Below, piece by piece: positions 7,148 to 15,321 of a stretch of 36,278 nucleotides of DNA (positions are counted from its first letter, which is position 1; every line of letters starts with the position of its first letter). The notes under the pieces were generated by a model that saw only the letters and a list, made by a program, of their open reading frames with translations, searched no databases and was not told where the DNA came from. The translations under genes were made by a program, and so were the position numbers. The stretch is from a virus, in IMG/VR virus record IMGVR_UViG_3300042383_000067, positions 1-36,278 of that record; one strand, written 5' to 3'.

Positions 7148-7708
7148 TCAGACTGCTTTACTCGCAAGCCAGTCAAGTACCCGTTGAGGTTTCTTGTCGC
7201 CGGTGACATAACGCAAATGCCACGGTTCGCTTGGTACTACTTCCCAAGAAAAACCGAACGACACAGCGTTCTTCTTCAACCATTCCAAACGTGGGCCGTT
7301 AGCGTTCGCAATATCAATAGCGATACCGAGGTTATGTTTTGATGTTCCAGGCACAGCGAGCATCGCCATACCTTTCTTCAGATACCACGCTTTGCCTTGA
7401 TAGATGCGAGGCTTCTGCCCTGCAATTACTTCGGTGGTGTATCGCTGGAAGAACCCGTACTCTTGAACCGCAAGTGAGCGATATGTGTCCGCAGGGCTTG
7501 TTGGGCTAAGGTCGATTCCTTCAGCGTTTGCTGCCGCATCCATCGCCTCATACGCATCTGCTGCACAATGGTGCAACATTCCTTTGCCTTCAATCTTGCG
7601 AAGAAGTTTCGGTGCAAGTTCACCAGGTTTAGCGTTCTTTAGACATGAGCAAAGGACGACAGGGATGATCGGTAGATCATTGACCGAAACCTTTTTCTTC
7701 ATAGCCAT
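7148..7708 (-). CDS. Endolysin, M15/VanY-type D-Ala-D-Ala peptidase domain
   Basis: The 186-residue protein carries the zinc peptidase M15 signature: SKHNLGIAID at residues 123-132 (His125 and Asp132 bind zinc) and EPWHLRY at 161-167 (catalytic Glu161, zinc ligand His164). TYRS with Arg77 matches the conserved YRS of VanY-like enzymes. The N-terminal 40 residues, with an ELAPKLLRKIEG segment, are common at the start of actinophage lysins and may fold onto the catalytic domain. There is no signal peptide, so export depends on a holin. Its start overlaps the stop of the holin gene by one base. It would cleave peptide stems of the host peptidoglycan. Confidence 0.9.
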   Translation of the reverse strand: MAMKKKVSVNDLPIIPVVLCSCLKNAKPGELAPKLLRKIEGKGMLHHCAADAYEAMDAAANAEGIDLSPTSPADTYRSLAVQEYGFFQRYTTEVIAGQKPRIYQGKAWYLKKGMAMLAVPGTSKHNLGIAIDIANANGPRLEWLKKNAVSFGFSWEVVPSEPWHLRYVTGDKKPQRVLDWLASKAV

Positions 7709-7956
7709 TATTCGGCTACTTCAGGCTTCGCCTTCACCGCGCCAGTAAACGCGAGTTCGATTTCTTCTTTGGTGAGTGAACCGTCAACGCTGAAACGCAA
7801 CAACTTCTCGATCACCTGGGCGCAAGCCATGATGCCAGCAAGTGCTGCCGACTTCCACAGGTCTACACCAATCAAAGCACCACCAGCAACAGCGGCCAAT
7901 GCGCTTGATCCGAATAGTGCGAAGATGCGGAAGATGATGTTTTGAAGCTTTGCCAT
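7708..7956 (-). CDS. Holin, two-helix membrane protein
   Basis: The chosen ATG at 7956 gives 82 residues. There are two hydrophobic stretches, ALFGSSALAAVAGGALIGV (about 12-30) and WKSAALAGIMACAQVI (about 32-47). The Trp-Lys-Ser-Ala junction and the following EKLLR are typical of a small holin family found in many phages. The C-terminus (VDGSLTKEEIELAF) is polar and helical. A longer frame from 8085 would add 43 hydrophilic residues that overlap another small gene and look non-coding. It is next to the endolysin gene, with which it shares a stop-start overlap. It should make the membrane lesion that releases or activates the endolysin. Confidence 0.75.
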   Translation of the reverse strand: MAKLQNIIFRIFALFGSSALAAVAGGALIGVDLWKSAALAGIMACAQVIEKLLRFSVDGSLTKEEIELAFTGAVKAKPEVAE

Positions 7957-7958
7957 GT

Positions 7959-8120
7959 CTAGTCTTTCTTGGAGAGGGTTAGTGATGAGTGTACCAAAAC
8001 GACTATTCCGGTTATGAGGGTTGCCTGTCGGAGTGTTGGGCCTGAGAGGGTGATGAGAACCATGCCTGTGCCAGCCCATGTCCATGCGTTGTCTGCTAGG
8101 TAATCCAAGAGTTTTCTCAT
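7959..8120 (-). CDS. Small membrane protein (53 residues), possible second holin or antiholin
   Basis: An ATG at 8120, overlapping the stop of the upstream gene as TAATG, opens 53 codons ending two bases before the holin start. The product has two hydrophobic segments, TWAGTGMVLITL (about 14-25) and ATLITGIVVLVHSSLTL (about 33-49), with a short polar N-terminus and a LysLysAsp end. The tight coupling to holin and endolysin suggests a lysis role such as antiholin or co-holin. The gene is well supported by junctions on both sides; the role is an inference. Confidence 0.65.
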   Translation of the reverse strand: MRKLLDYLADNAWTWAGTGMVLITLSGPTLRQATLITGIVVLVHSSLTLSKKD

Positions 8121-9517
8121 TAGCGTCTAATTCTAGTACCTGCTGCTGCGAGGGTTATCCCCGCTGTGACTGCGATCAGGGTGCGTCGTTCTCCGACTGG
8201 GATGGTTGAGCCGGTGGGGGTGTAGTCGTCTAAGCCTTCACCGAAGATGTCGATGGTGTCTTCAAATTCTTCACGGATTTCGGTGGGTGCGGATTCGATT
8301 GCTGCGATTAGTTCTTCGGTTTGTGTGTCGGAGAGTGCGCCCACGTCTAGGACTTCAAAGATTTGTTGTGCTTGCTCGGTGCTGATGACAGCTAGGACTT
8401 CGGGGCTGGACGCGAGAGCGGTTGCCTGTTCTTCGGTTGGTTCTTCAGCGAGCAGGGTTTCTAAGACTTGTTCGACTTGTTCGGGGCTGAGTTCGGCTAG
8501 GGCTTCTACAAGGGCTTCTGTGGTTTCTGCCTCTGCTATTAGCGAATCCACTTCTTCGTCGCTTAGAGGGGCTTCTAGGGGTGTCTCAGGGGTTTCTGGC
8601 AGGGTTGTGTCTACGACTGGTTCTTCTGTAGTGTCGGGATATGTTTCATCTGTCGTGGTTGTTTCTTCGGGAAGCGTCGTTTCTGGCATGGCTTCCTCTA
8701 CTGGTGGCTCTGTGGTGTCTGTCTCGTCTGGTTCAGGCTCTACAGGAACGGAAGTATCAACGGGTTCTGGCTCAACTATTTGAGGCTGTGTAACAGGTGT
8801 TGGAACTGCTGGTGGTTGTGTCGTGGTCGTCGTTGATTCTGTTGTTGTTGTTTGGGGTACGGAAGAAGTAGTTGTCGTTGTTGACGTGGTGCTAGTTGAG
8901 TTCTCCACAGAAGTTGTGGTTTGAGGAACAGTCGTTGTCGTTGTTGTCGATGAGGTGGTAGTTGTTTCTTGAACTGTCGTAGTAGTCGGGTTGGTGACAG
9001 GGACAGTCGTTGACGGGACAGTAGTAGTAGAGGTCGTCGTCGTTGTTGTGGATGAGGTTATAGATGCCCATAACGACAGGTTACTGATTGTGAGCTGACC
9101 TGGCTGGCAGCAGGAATCTATTGAGTACTGCCGGAACGTGAACACATCACCCTCATTCACGGGTACAGAGAGTTCACCTGTCGCGTTGTTCTGTTGTGTA
9201 AGCAAGGTGTACGCACCGTTGATGCCGTACTGTGGCGGGTCATACACCCAACCATCATTGGTCTGATATTGCCAAGTGAAATCTATTGTGTCTACATCTG
9301 CGGGGATTGTGGTTTCAATCTTGACCCAGTTCGCCCCCATGCAACCACCACCATCAGGGCCACGCAAGATGATCGTGTCGTCAATTACTTCGACTGAACC
9401 TGTTGCACATGACTGGCTGTATGTCCATTCACCGAGCGTGTCAGCTTTAGCAGGTTTCGCAAAAAGTGCGAACAGTACTGCGGGGATGATTATTAGATAG
9501 CGGGTGTTGCGACCCAT
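8120..9517 (-). CDS. Secreted Thr-rich surface protein with C-terminal membrane anchor
   Basis: The 465-residue protein has a clear signal peptide (residues 1-25, likely cut after AKA). A Cys-containing beta-rich domain follows (26-153, with a CC pair near 137), then a Thr/Ser repeat linker coded by runs of ACx codons (about 154-250). After that come an acidic Pro/Thr/Glu segment (250-320), a helical Glu/Ala/Leu-rich domain (320-430) and a C-terminal hydrophobic helix (TLIAVTAGITLAAAGT, 446-461) ending RIRR. The overall design is that of a bacterial wall-spanning surface protein, not a virion protein. It precedes the small holin-like genes and overlaps the upstream gene by 25 bases. It may modify the infected cell surface, block superinfection or help outer-layer lysis. 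Its function is not known. Confidence 0.8.
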   Translation of the reverse strand: MGRNTRYLIIIPAVLFALFAKPAKADTLGEWTYSQSCATGSVEVIDDTIILRGPDGGGCMGANWVKIETTIPADVDTIDFTWQYQTNDGWVYDPPQYGINGAYTLLTQQNNATGELSVPVNEGDVFTFRQYSIDSCCQPGQLTISNLSLWASITSSTTTTTTSTTTVPSTTVPVTNPTTTTVQETTTTSSTTTTTTVPQTTTSVENSTSTTSTTTTTSSVPQTTTTESTTTTTQPPAVPTPVTQPQIVEPEPVDTSVPVEPEPDETDTTEPPVEEAMPETTLPEETTTTDETYPDTTEEPVVDTTLPETPETPLEAPLSDEEVDSLIAEAETTEALVEALAELSPEQVEQVLETLLAEEPTEEQATALASSPEVLAVISTEQAQQIFEVLDVGALSDTQTEELIAAIESAPTEIREEFEDTIDIFGEGLDDYTPTGSTIPVGERRTLIAVTAGITLAAAGTRIRR

Positions 9518-9822
9518 GCCAGAGTTTCTTCATCCCAAGTGAATGACCCCTCTGGTTTTGGTGTTGGTGCTTGCCAATCGTTGTTGCTGTTGAGCGTCCA
9601 TGATGGGAATGGTTGTGGTGCTACGAACTGGTCTGCGTCAGCGTCATAGGTGAAACCGATACCTGCGTATTGTTTGCGAATACGTCCGTTATAACTGGTT
9701 TGCACCCATGTGCCACCAAGCAGGTTGTTGCACCACTCTGAACCGTTGGCTTCATGTTCGTCAGCGACAACGATTACTCGTAGGACTGTGTTGGTTGAAT
9801 CTATTTCTGCAAAATGTGCCAT
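9493..9822 (-). CDS. Small conserved phage tail-associated protein, unknown function
   Basis: The 109-residue product has the pattern of a protein widespread in environmental phages: MAHFAEID at the start, a VLRVIVV strand, GGTWVQTSYNGRIRK near 36-50, a YAGIGFTYD strand and PFPSWTLN near 72-79. Relatives usually sit beside tail-fibre genes and may be fibre-associated or assist fibre assembly. That role comes from gene position only. An AGGA site lies about seven bases upstream of the ATG, immediately after the stop of the glycine-rich gene. Confidence 0.8.
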   Translation of the reverse strand: MAHFAEIDSTNTVLRVIVVADEHEANGSEWCNNLLGGTWVQTSYNGRIRKQYAGIGFTYDADADQFVAPQPFPSWTLNSNNDWQAPTPKPEGSFTWDEETLAWVATPAI

Positions 9823-9826
9823 GTTT

Positions 9827-10645
9827 TCATCCTATTGGGTATCTGATTATTACTATTCCTGAACCACCTGCTGCGCTTCCACCTGCGTTTCCACCACCAG
9901 TAGCACCATTTCCTGTATTAGCAGTGCCAGCAACAGCAGTATTGCCACCAGCACCACCAGCAGCATAAGTGACACTTGAACCACTGATTGAGACAGCAAC
10001 ACCTGCTCCACCTGTACCAGCGGTTGAACCAGAAGCGTTCCCACCAGCACCACCTGCACCACCGCCACCACCGTTGTTTGATGCAGCACCACTACCACCT
10101 GCAAAACCTTGATTGGCTGTTCCTGCACCACCAGCAAAGTTGTTTGCAGAACCGCCACCACCCGAACCACCAGCAACACCAGGAGCGTTGGCTCCAGTAG
10201 CACTAGAACCACCGCGTCCACCACCTGTAGATGTGATAGTAGAAAATATTGAGTTGGAACCATTAGCACCAGCAGCCCCACCCGCGCCAACAGTCACCGT
10301 GTAAGAAGTGCCACCTGTAAGAGACAAGGCAGTTTCTAACGAACCACCACCACCTGTTGCTGTGACAGTTGAGCGGAGTCCACCTGCACCACCACCAGCG
10401 TTCCAATTCGTATCGTTACCACTTCCAGCACCACCAGCAACAACAAGATATCCAACGTTGCTAATAGAAGCAAGTGGAGAGACACTTAAAGTGCCTGTAG
10501 TTGTAAAGGTGTGAACTTTGTATACGACACCTGAATCAGTAATAATTGATTCTGTTCCACCAGCCAACAAATTTTGGTTACGGTTCAGCCCAGACAAGTT
10601 GGAAATAGCAACATACTGACTGACCCGTGTTCTACCACCACGCAT
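9827..10645 (-). CDS. Glycine-rich tail appendage / adhesin-like protein (copy 2)
   Basis: The 272-residue protein has a short N-terminal attachment-like part and a YLVVAGGAGSG strand near 67-77. A long Gly/Ala/Asn-rich body follows (80-265), and it ends in GSGIVIIRYP. Gly-Gly-X runs of this kind form polyglycine-II helix sandwiches in known phage receptor adhesins such as those of S16-type T4 phages, so host recognition is plausible. The arrangement matches the adjacent upstream protein (10645..11550), which indicates tandem duplication and divergence. The ATG overlaps the upstream stop by one base. Confidence 0.82.
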   Translation of the reverse strand: MRGGRTRVSQYVAISNLSGLNRNQNLLAGGTESIITDSGVVYKVHTFTTTGTLSVSPLASISNVGYLVVAGGAGSGNDTNWNAGGGAGGLRSTVTATGGGGSLETALSLTGGTSYTVTVGAGGAAGANGSNSIFSTITSTGGGRGGSSATGANAPGVAGGSGGGGSANNFAGGAGTANQGFAGGSGAASNNGGGGGAGGAGGNASGSTAGTGGAGVAVSISGSSVTYAAGGAGGNTAVAGTANTGNGATGGGNAGGSAAGGSGIVIIRYPIG

Positions 10646-11460
10646 TATGCCACCGTCACAGTCGTTGAACCAGTCGAAGTAAACGAATGAATCGTGTACC
10701 CACCCGAAGTAGTTACAGTTCCACCGCTAACAGAGATACCCGCCGAGGATGCGTCAGAAGTTAGGTAACGGAAAATCACAACACCCGAACCGCCCGCAGC
10801 AGCCGTGTCACCACCACCACCACCGCCACCAGTGTTTGCTGTACCAGCAGTAGCACTTGACAAACCACCACCAGTACCACCACCACCAGTACCACCCGCG
10901 CCACCAGTTCCAACAGTATCCCATCTAGCACCACCACCGCCACCACCACGGGCAACAGACGTACCTGTGATAGATGACGACAACCCGTTACCACCTGCAC
11001 CACCACTAGTGGTCACAGCAGCACTACCAGCAGTGTCAGCACCGCCACCACCGCCACCACTAGGTTGCCCTCCGTCCACTCGACCTGCACCACCATTTCT
11101 GCCTTGACCAGCAGTTCCCGCACCACCAGCACCAGATGAACCACTGCCTACACCACCACCACCACCGCCTGAACCGCCTGCGCTGCCTGGGTCTGCGGCA
11201 TAATGTCCACCAGCACCACCGCCAGTAGAAGTCAAACTAACAAAAGATGAATCAGAACCGCTGGTGTTTGTCCCACCGCCAGCACCAACAACAACCGTGT
11301 ACGTTCCAGCACCAATACTTAAAGCAGAACGGCTTTCTAACGTCCCACCACCACCAGTTGATTCACCAGCAACCGAACTGCGATAGCCACCTGCACCGCC
11401 ACCACCAGCTCCACCATACGTTGAAAGAACAGTGTTAGTACCGCCACCGCCACCGCCAGC
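9850..11460. repeat. Low-complexity CCA/CCACC-rich tract inside the glycine-rich genes
   Basis: On the plus strand this stretch is dominated by irregular CCACCACC and CCAGCACC units; on the coding strand these are GGT, GGTGG and GCT codons. The unit length varies and the reading frame is kept throughout both genes, so the tract is explained by glycine-rich protein coding. The similarity between the two genes could support slippage or recombination between them. Confidence 0.7.
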
Positions 11461-11550
11461 GATAATCAGATACTCAATATCTAAAGACGGGTTAATCCAG
11501 TTTTTTACAGACTGACCAGCCCGACTACGGGTATCCCAACGAAGCGTCAT
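10645..11550 (-). CDS. Glycine-rich tail appendage / adhesin-like protein (copy 1)
   Basis: The 301-residue protein opens with MTLRWDTRSRAGQSVKNW, a likely virion-docking segment. Next is EYLIIAGGGGGG near 26-37, then a body dominated by Gly-Gly-Gly-X runs. A GSGVVIFRY strand near 256-264 closes the body, followed by a Ser/Thr-rich beta C-terminus. The YLIIAGGGG and GVVIFRY borders match those of its downstream paralogue, so both carry the same glycine-rich domain. A weak AGGG site precedes the ATG. It is probably a distal tail fibre or adhesin that contacts the host surface. Confidence 0.82.
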   Translation of the reverse strand: MTLRWDTRSRAGQSVKNWINPSLDIEYLIIAGGGGGGTNTVLSTYGGAGGGGAGGYRSSVAGESTGGGGTLESRSALSIGAGTYTVVVGAGGGTNTSGSDSSFVSLTSTGGGAGGHYAADPGSAGGSGGGGGGVGSGSSGAGGAGTAGQGRNGGAGRVDGGQPSGGGGGGADTAGSAAVTTSGGAGGNGLSSSITGTSVARGGGGGGARWDTVGTGGAGGTGGGGTGGGLSSATAGTANTGGGGGGGDTAAAGGSGVVIFRYLTSDASSAGISVSGGTVTTSGGYTIHSFTSTGSTTVTVA

Positions 11551-11559
11551 GCTTCGACC

Positions 11560-11922
11560 CTACGAAATCTGGTTGACGAAGCCAGTAAGAAGAATTACGT
11601 CAGCAGTACCAGCAAAAGCTTTCACCGTCTTACTGTTCTGCAAAATCAAACCAGGAACAACCAAAACCAAACCAGCCTCAGCAGCAATCGTCAACTCAAT
11701 GTTGCCATCAGCAGCCGTAGCAGTACCCCACTCCAACGTCAACTTCACAGCAGAAGAAGAAATGTTATTCGCATACAACCAAATCTCATCGCACAATCCA
11801 GCAGTAGTTACAGTCGTATATGCGGCATGAACCGTTACAGCAGAACCAGTACCAGTGCCAGTAACTTTTACAGCCAAACCATCAGTAGAACCCGACAGTT
11901 TTCTCTTTGTGAATGTTGCCAT
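11560..11922 (-). CDS. Small virion-associated protein, unknown function
   Basis: This 120-residue protein starts MATFTKRKLSGSTDG and continues as a beta-rich chain with EIWLYANN near 46-53, LTLEWGTA near 61-68 and a hydrophobic LVLVVPGLILQNSKTVKAFAG stretch near 85-105. The pattern is typical of a short structural protein found in many environmental phage tail regions. Its position between two tail-appendage genes suggests a base or fibre-linking part. No catalytic motif is visible. Confidence 0.78.
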   Translation of the reverse strand: MATFTKRKLSGSTDGLAVKVTGTGTGSAVTVHAAYTTVTTAGLCDEIWLYANNISSSAVKLTLEWGTATAADGNIELTIAAEAGLVLVVPGLILQNSKTVKAFAGTADVILLTGFVNQIS

Positions 11923-11932
11923 CTATAACTCC

Positions 11933-12571
11933 TTAACTAAAAAGTTGAACCGCTAAAACGTTTTGGTCTGAATCTGAAGCCGAAGCCGCGACAGCCCACT
12001 TTACACCAGTAGCCTCAGTAGAGTCTGCCACAAGAGCAAACCCATCAGTACCCACCGCCACACGCGCAGGGGTATTCGCAGCAGAAGCAACAACAATGTC
12101 ACCCTTAGCGGTCATCAAACTGTTAGGGCTTGACTGCCAAGCCACACCGTTAGTCGCTGAAGAATCAGCACCCAACACCTGATAGTTAGAACCAACAGCC
12201 AAACGGTTCAAAGCCGAACCAGTAGTAACCAACAAGTCACCCTTAGTCGTCAGCTTGCTAACAACCTCATTAGCCTCATCCGCATCATTCGCGGTAAACA
12301 CCGGATAAATCGTCGCACCCGAAGAATGACTACTTGCACTCGTATCATCCTGCCCCCTAGTAAGAGTAAGAGTCGAACCCGAAATAGTTGCACTGCACTT
12401 CTCCTCAGCCGAAGTACCTGGATCAATCACCACATAAAAAGGAACACCCGCAGTAGACGGCCAACCTGTTGTGGCAGCCAAAGAACAAGTCGTGTCAGTT
12501 GTGTTGATGCCAGCCGTGATCGTTGTCGCAGCAGCAGCACCAGCGTATTGTCGTCGTGTAAAAGCAGGCAT
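11933..12571 (-). CDS. Putative tail fibre or appendage protein with paired repeats
   Basis: The 212-residue protein has an N-terminal beta domain (MPAFTRRQYAGAAAATT, then VIDPGTSAEEKCSATISGST near 48-67). Two copies of a motif follow, GDLLVTTGSALNRLAVGS near 110-127 and GDIVVASAANTPARVAVG near 157-174, each followed by a Gly-Val-x-Trp. This repeat (GD-hh-x-hh-x...hxVG...G..L.AD....GV.W) is widespread in phage tail fibres and in collar-type proteins. It is probably a trimeric beta appendage. The gene lies seven bases downstream of the nozzle-like gene. Confidence 0.8.
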   Translation of the reverse strand: MPAFTRRQYAGAAAATTITAGINTTDTTCSLAATTGWPSTAGVPFYVVIDPGTSAEEKCSATISGSTLTLTRGQDDTSASSHSSGATIYPVFTANDADEANEVVSKLTTKGDLLVTTGSALNRLAVGSNYQVLGADSSATNGVAWQSSPNSLMTAKGDIVVASAANTPARVAVGTDGFALVADSTEATGVKWAVAASASDSDQNVLAVQLFS

Positions 12572-12577
12572 ACGGGG

Positions 12578-14434
12578 CTATCTTACACTACGCATAATGA
12601 TGGTGCAGGTTCCGTTCCAGTCCCAAGCATTATGGTTATTCGCAGAGTCCACAGGTTGCCAACGGACATCCTCCACGATCACCGAAAAGGTACTGGCGTT
12701 CTCCTGATAGGTCACAACCCGCGGGTTCTCTACTAGGTCACGCAGATAGTTCAGTTCGGTATCCACATCCATTGAGTATTCAAAGCCACGGATATTCAAC
12801 TTGTGATGCAGGAGTAGTGGCACAGAGAAAATCTGTGAACGCAACGGCGCAGCATACGCCCGACCCAACCAGCGGGTCACAGTCGGCCCCTTAGAAGAAT
12901 CCGTAGAAGAACGGGTCAAAGTTAGGCGAGCCTCAGCTTCAAACACTTTTGACTCATATCCATCAAACGTGGACTCCAAAGAGTTCTCTACAGTCTGCGT
13001 ACCAACAGAACGGAAATCACCCGAATCAGATGCCACCGACAAAGCCACAGTCCCATGCAACGGCTCGGTACGCAAATCCCACTTAGGAATGAACTTTGTG
13101 TCCGGTACACCCCAACGGTAGATGCCCGACTCAAATGTTCCTGATGCCACAAGGTTTGTGGAATGTTGACGGTATGCGCCAAGACCAGAAACGGTAAACA
13201 CTGGTTTGTTATCAAACTCATGGATGTCAACAACAGCACCCTGCCCTGTAACCATCAGATCCGAGGCGTAAGCAGGCTGGTTAGTAGAAATCTGTGTGGC
13301 GATGTCCAATCGACCAATGCCCGTTGAGGTGGTGTCATAGTTTGTCCACCCGAAATAGATGTACTGCCCGATAGCAGCGAAAGCATTAACAGAAGTACCA
13401 GTCTCAATCAGTGGACCAACGACAAGGTTGCCGTCGCTGTCCGACGAGCAGAACCGCAACCCTGTCGTTAACCCAATAACCACGTAACCGAGGTACGCAT
13501 CGATTGTAGTCACAATTTCACCCATCGGCAACTCGGCTGCAACCGTAGGAATGTCCAATGCTGTACCGTCAGCTTTGATACCAGTCTTGTAGATCAACGA
13601 CTTGTTGCCTGCGTAACCTGCACAATAAATTTGGTTCTGCCCACCAGCGAAACCAACCCAGTTGAACTCGGTGTTCGGATGAGTAAACAATGCTGTCGGG
13701 TTGTTTGCTGAAGAACCTGGTGCTGTGGTGATGTTCCAAATCTTTTGCTTATCTGTACCTTGACCAGCAACCATCAAACGTCCACGCACATAAGCCAACA
13801 CGCCAGCCTCAATACCGGTGATGTAGTTGGATGCAGCAGAAGTGCCAGCGTTGGTTTGATCTATGTCACCGTCAGCGTAAGAAAAGTACACGTTGTAACC
13901 GTCAGAAGTAATGCTGTAAAGGTTTGACGCATTGGTGCTAGTCACCGTAGTGAAAGTCACCCAATCGGTTGTGTGCTTAACAGTTTGTCCGTCAGTCCCA
14001 TAGATTCTGTTACTCGCCGTAGCCATATACAAGTTGGTGTTAGCGGAAGAATACGCTTGCGCGGTGTCAGGAAGCAACGACAACTTGCCGCGGTTCCACA
14101 CGTTGACACCTTTGCTAGAACGGAAACGGTATGCCTCAGCGTCAGCGGTATCCGAATAGGTTTGCCCCGCACCATAATGCCAAGATGACTGCGACCTACG
14201 CCATAAACCCTGCGGGTTGATAGCTGACTCACCAGGCTCAGCAGACTGGTCAACCGAGTCACGAACACGCGCATCAAACTGTCGACCGAAATCGTTTGAC
14301 TTCGTATCAATCATGTACGGTCTGCCGTTAATAGCGACAGGGTAAATGTATGGAACTACCTGTGTAGAACCTGTACCCGTAAAGAACGAAGGCCCACCAC
14401 GGTATGCGGTAGTGAAATCTATAAGCGTTGCCAC
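12578..14434 (-). CDS. Large tail protein with beta-propeller-like repeats, nozzle candidate
   Basis: The 618-residue protein shows repeated short strands of the form xhYxx-aromatic with Asp-Gly turns, for example LYMATASNRIYGTDGQ, YNVYFSYADGDIDQ, IYCAGYAGNKSLIYK and YIYFGWTNYDTTSTG. These fit a beta-propeller across roughly residues 110-420. The C-terminal 190 residues are a different beta domain ending in WDWNGTCTIIM. Propeller-containing nozzle proteins (T7 gp12-like) form the tail tip of short-tailed phages, and the preceding gene looks like an adaptor, which supports that role. A minor tail protein of another kind remains possible. The gene starts three bases after the adaptor-like gene ends. 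Confidence 0.75.
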   Translation of the reverse strand: MATLIDFTTAYRGGPSFFTGTGSTQVVPYIYPVAINGRPYMIDTKSNDFGRQFDARVRDSVDQSAEPGESAINPQGLWRRSQSSWHYGAGQTYSDTADAEAYRFRSSKGVNVWNRGKLSLLPDTAQAYSSANTNLYMATASNRIYGTDGQTVKHTTDWVTFTTVTSTNASNLYSITSDGYNVYFSYADGDIDQTNAGTSAASNYITGIEAGVLAYVRGRLMVAGQGTDKQKIWNITTAPGSSANNPTALFTHPNTEFNWVGFAGGQNQIYCAGYAGNKSLIYKTGIKADGTALDIPTVAAELPMGEIVTTIDAYLGYVVIGLTTGLRFCSSDSDGNLVVGPLIETGTSVNAFAAIGQYIYFGWTNYDTTSTGIGRLDIATQISTNQPAYASDLMVTGQGAVVDIHEFDNKPVFTVSGLGAYRQHSTNLVASGTFESGIYRWGVPDTKFIPKWDLRTEPLHGTVALSVASDSGDFRSVGTQTVENSLESTFDGYESKVFEAEARLTLTRSSTDSSKGPTVTRWLGRAYAAPLRSQIFSVPLLLHHKLNIRGFEYSMDVDTELNYLRDLVENPRVVTYQENASTFSVIVEDVRWQPVDSANNHNAWDWNGTCTIIMRSVR

Positions 14435-14436
14435 CG

Positions 14437-15321
14437 CTACGCCCTAATAGTCAACGGGTATTGTCTCGCAAGTTTCGCTGCTTCAGCGATGATACGGTCA
14501 CGACGCAAACGCAGAATGTTGCTGAACGAGTCACGCATAGCCCCAGGTGGAACCTCATCAGAACGACGAGTATCACCCTGCGATTCAATGAAGTTACGTT
14601 TCACTTCACGGGTAGACAACATTCGAGACATCACACCCATTTCTAAAATATCTTCCATCGTCACAGGGATATTCGCAACCGACTGCAAACTGTCGCTGAT
14701 CGTGGACACACGAACAAACGGTGCTTTATAACGGACACGCAAAGTTCCAGCCATCACCGACTCATCAAACACCAAAGCAAACCCTGACGCAAAATCACTC
14801 GTTGGTAGATCGCGTTGCAAGCGAACCTTGCGGATCACCGGATAATCGGTAGCGAGATAACGCAAACGAACATCAAGCAAATCAATTATTGATGTAGCAC
14901 CAGTCAAATTGATCTGACGGTCAGCACCGTTATAGTCCACGTTCGCAGACACAACACGAAACAAACCGTTCAACGGACTAGACATATCATCAATGTCCTG
15001 ATTCAACGCTTCCAACATTTGTGCTTTAGGGAAACGCGGATTCAACGTGACAATCGCACCAGCCGTATGTGAAGCTGCGGTAGTGCCACCGTAGCCACGC
15101 TCGACCGTTACGGTCTTGTTACCGCTTGTTGCTTCCCAAACATAAACCAGTTCGGAATCAACCTCAAAAATTGTGCCAGCGCGAAGCCCCGCTAAGTCAT
15201 AGGACATGACAAAAGACGTGTCCGATGAGGATACAGATGACGCTAACTTGTTTCGTTCTTCAACAGTCCCAGAAAGAAGTTGGCGTGACACCCGATCAAG
15301 GAGCGCACCAGCGGTAGACAT
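14437..15321 (-). CDS. Head-to-tail adaptor-like structural protein
   Basis: The 294-residue protein has an N-terminal helix (STAGALLDRVSRQLL) and a small beta domain with FEVDSELVYVWEA near 52-64 and a GYGGTTAASHTAG loop near 76-88. A helical/beta middle follows, and the C-terminus is long and basic (RDRIIAEAAKLARQYPL). The loop pattern of valine-rich strands with ERGYGGTTA is frequent in head-tail connecting proteins of environmental phages. The gene directly precedes the nozzle candidate, matching adaptor-nozzle order in podoviruses. The assignment is moderate. Its ATG immediately follows the stop of the 37-residue gene. Confidence 0.7.
   Translation of the reverse strand: MSTAGALLDRVSRQLLSGTVEERNKLASSVSSSDTSFVMSYDLAGLRAGTIFEVDSELVYVWEATSGNKTVTVERGYGGTTAASHTAGAIVTLNPRFPKAQMLEALNQDIDDMSSPLNGLFRVVSANVDYNGADRQINLTGATSIIDLLDVRLRYLATDYPVIRKVRLQRDLPTSDFASGFALVFDESVMAGTLRVRYKAPFVRVSTISDSLQSVANIPVTMEDILEMGVMSRMLSTREVKRNFIESQGDTRRSDEVPPGAMRDSFSNILRLRRDRIIAEAAKLARQYPLTIRA

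Noticed and set aside
8247-8783. Ser/Val-rich open frame on the plus strand (178 codons)
   Set aside because: It is the antisense of the Thr/Glu-rich gene; the low-complexity codons on the real strand produce an open antisense frame.
10805-11107. Pro-rich plus-strand frame opposite the glycine-rich gene
   Set aside because: Proline codons are the complement of glycine codons; there is no independent start signal.
9850-11460. Possible CRISPR or microsatellite array
   Set aside because: There are no regular spacers or constant repeats; the CCACC units vary in length and keep the protein reading frame of two genes.
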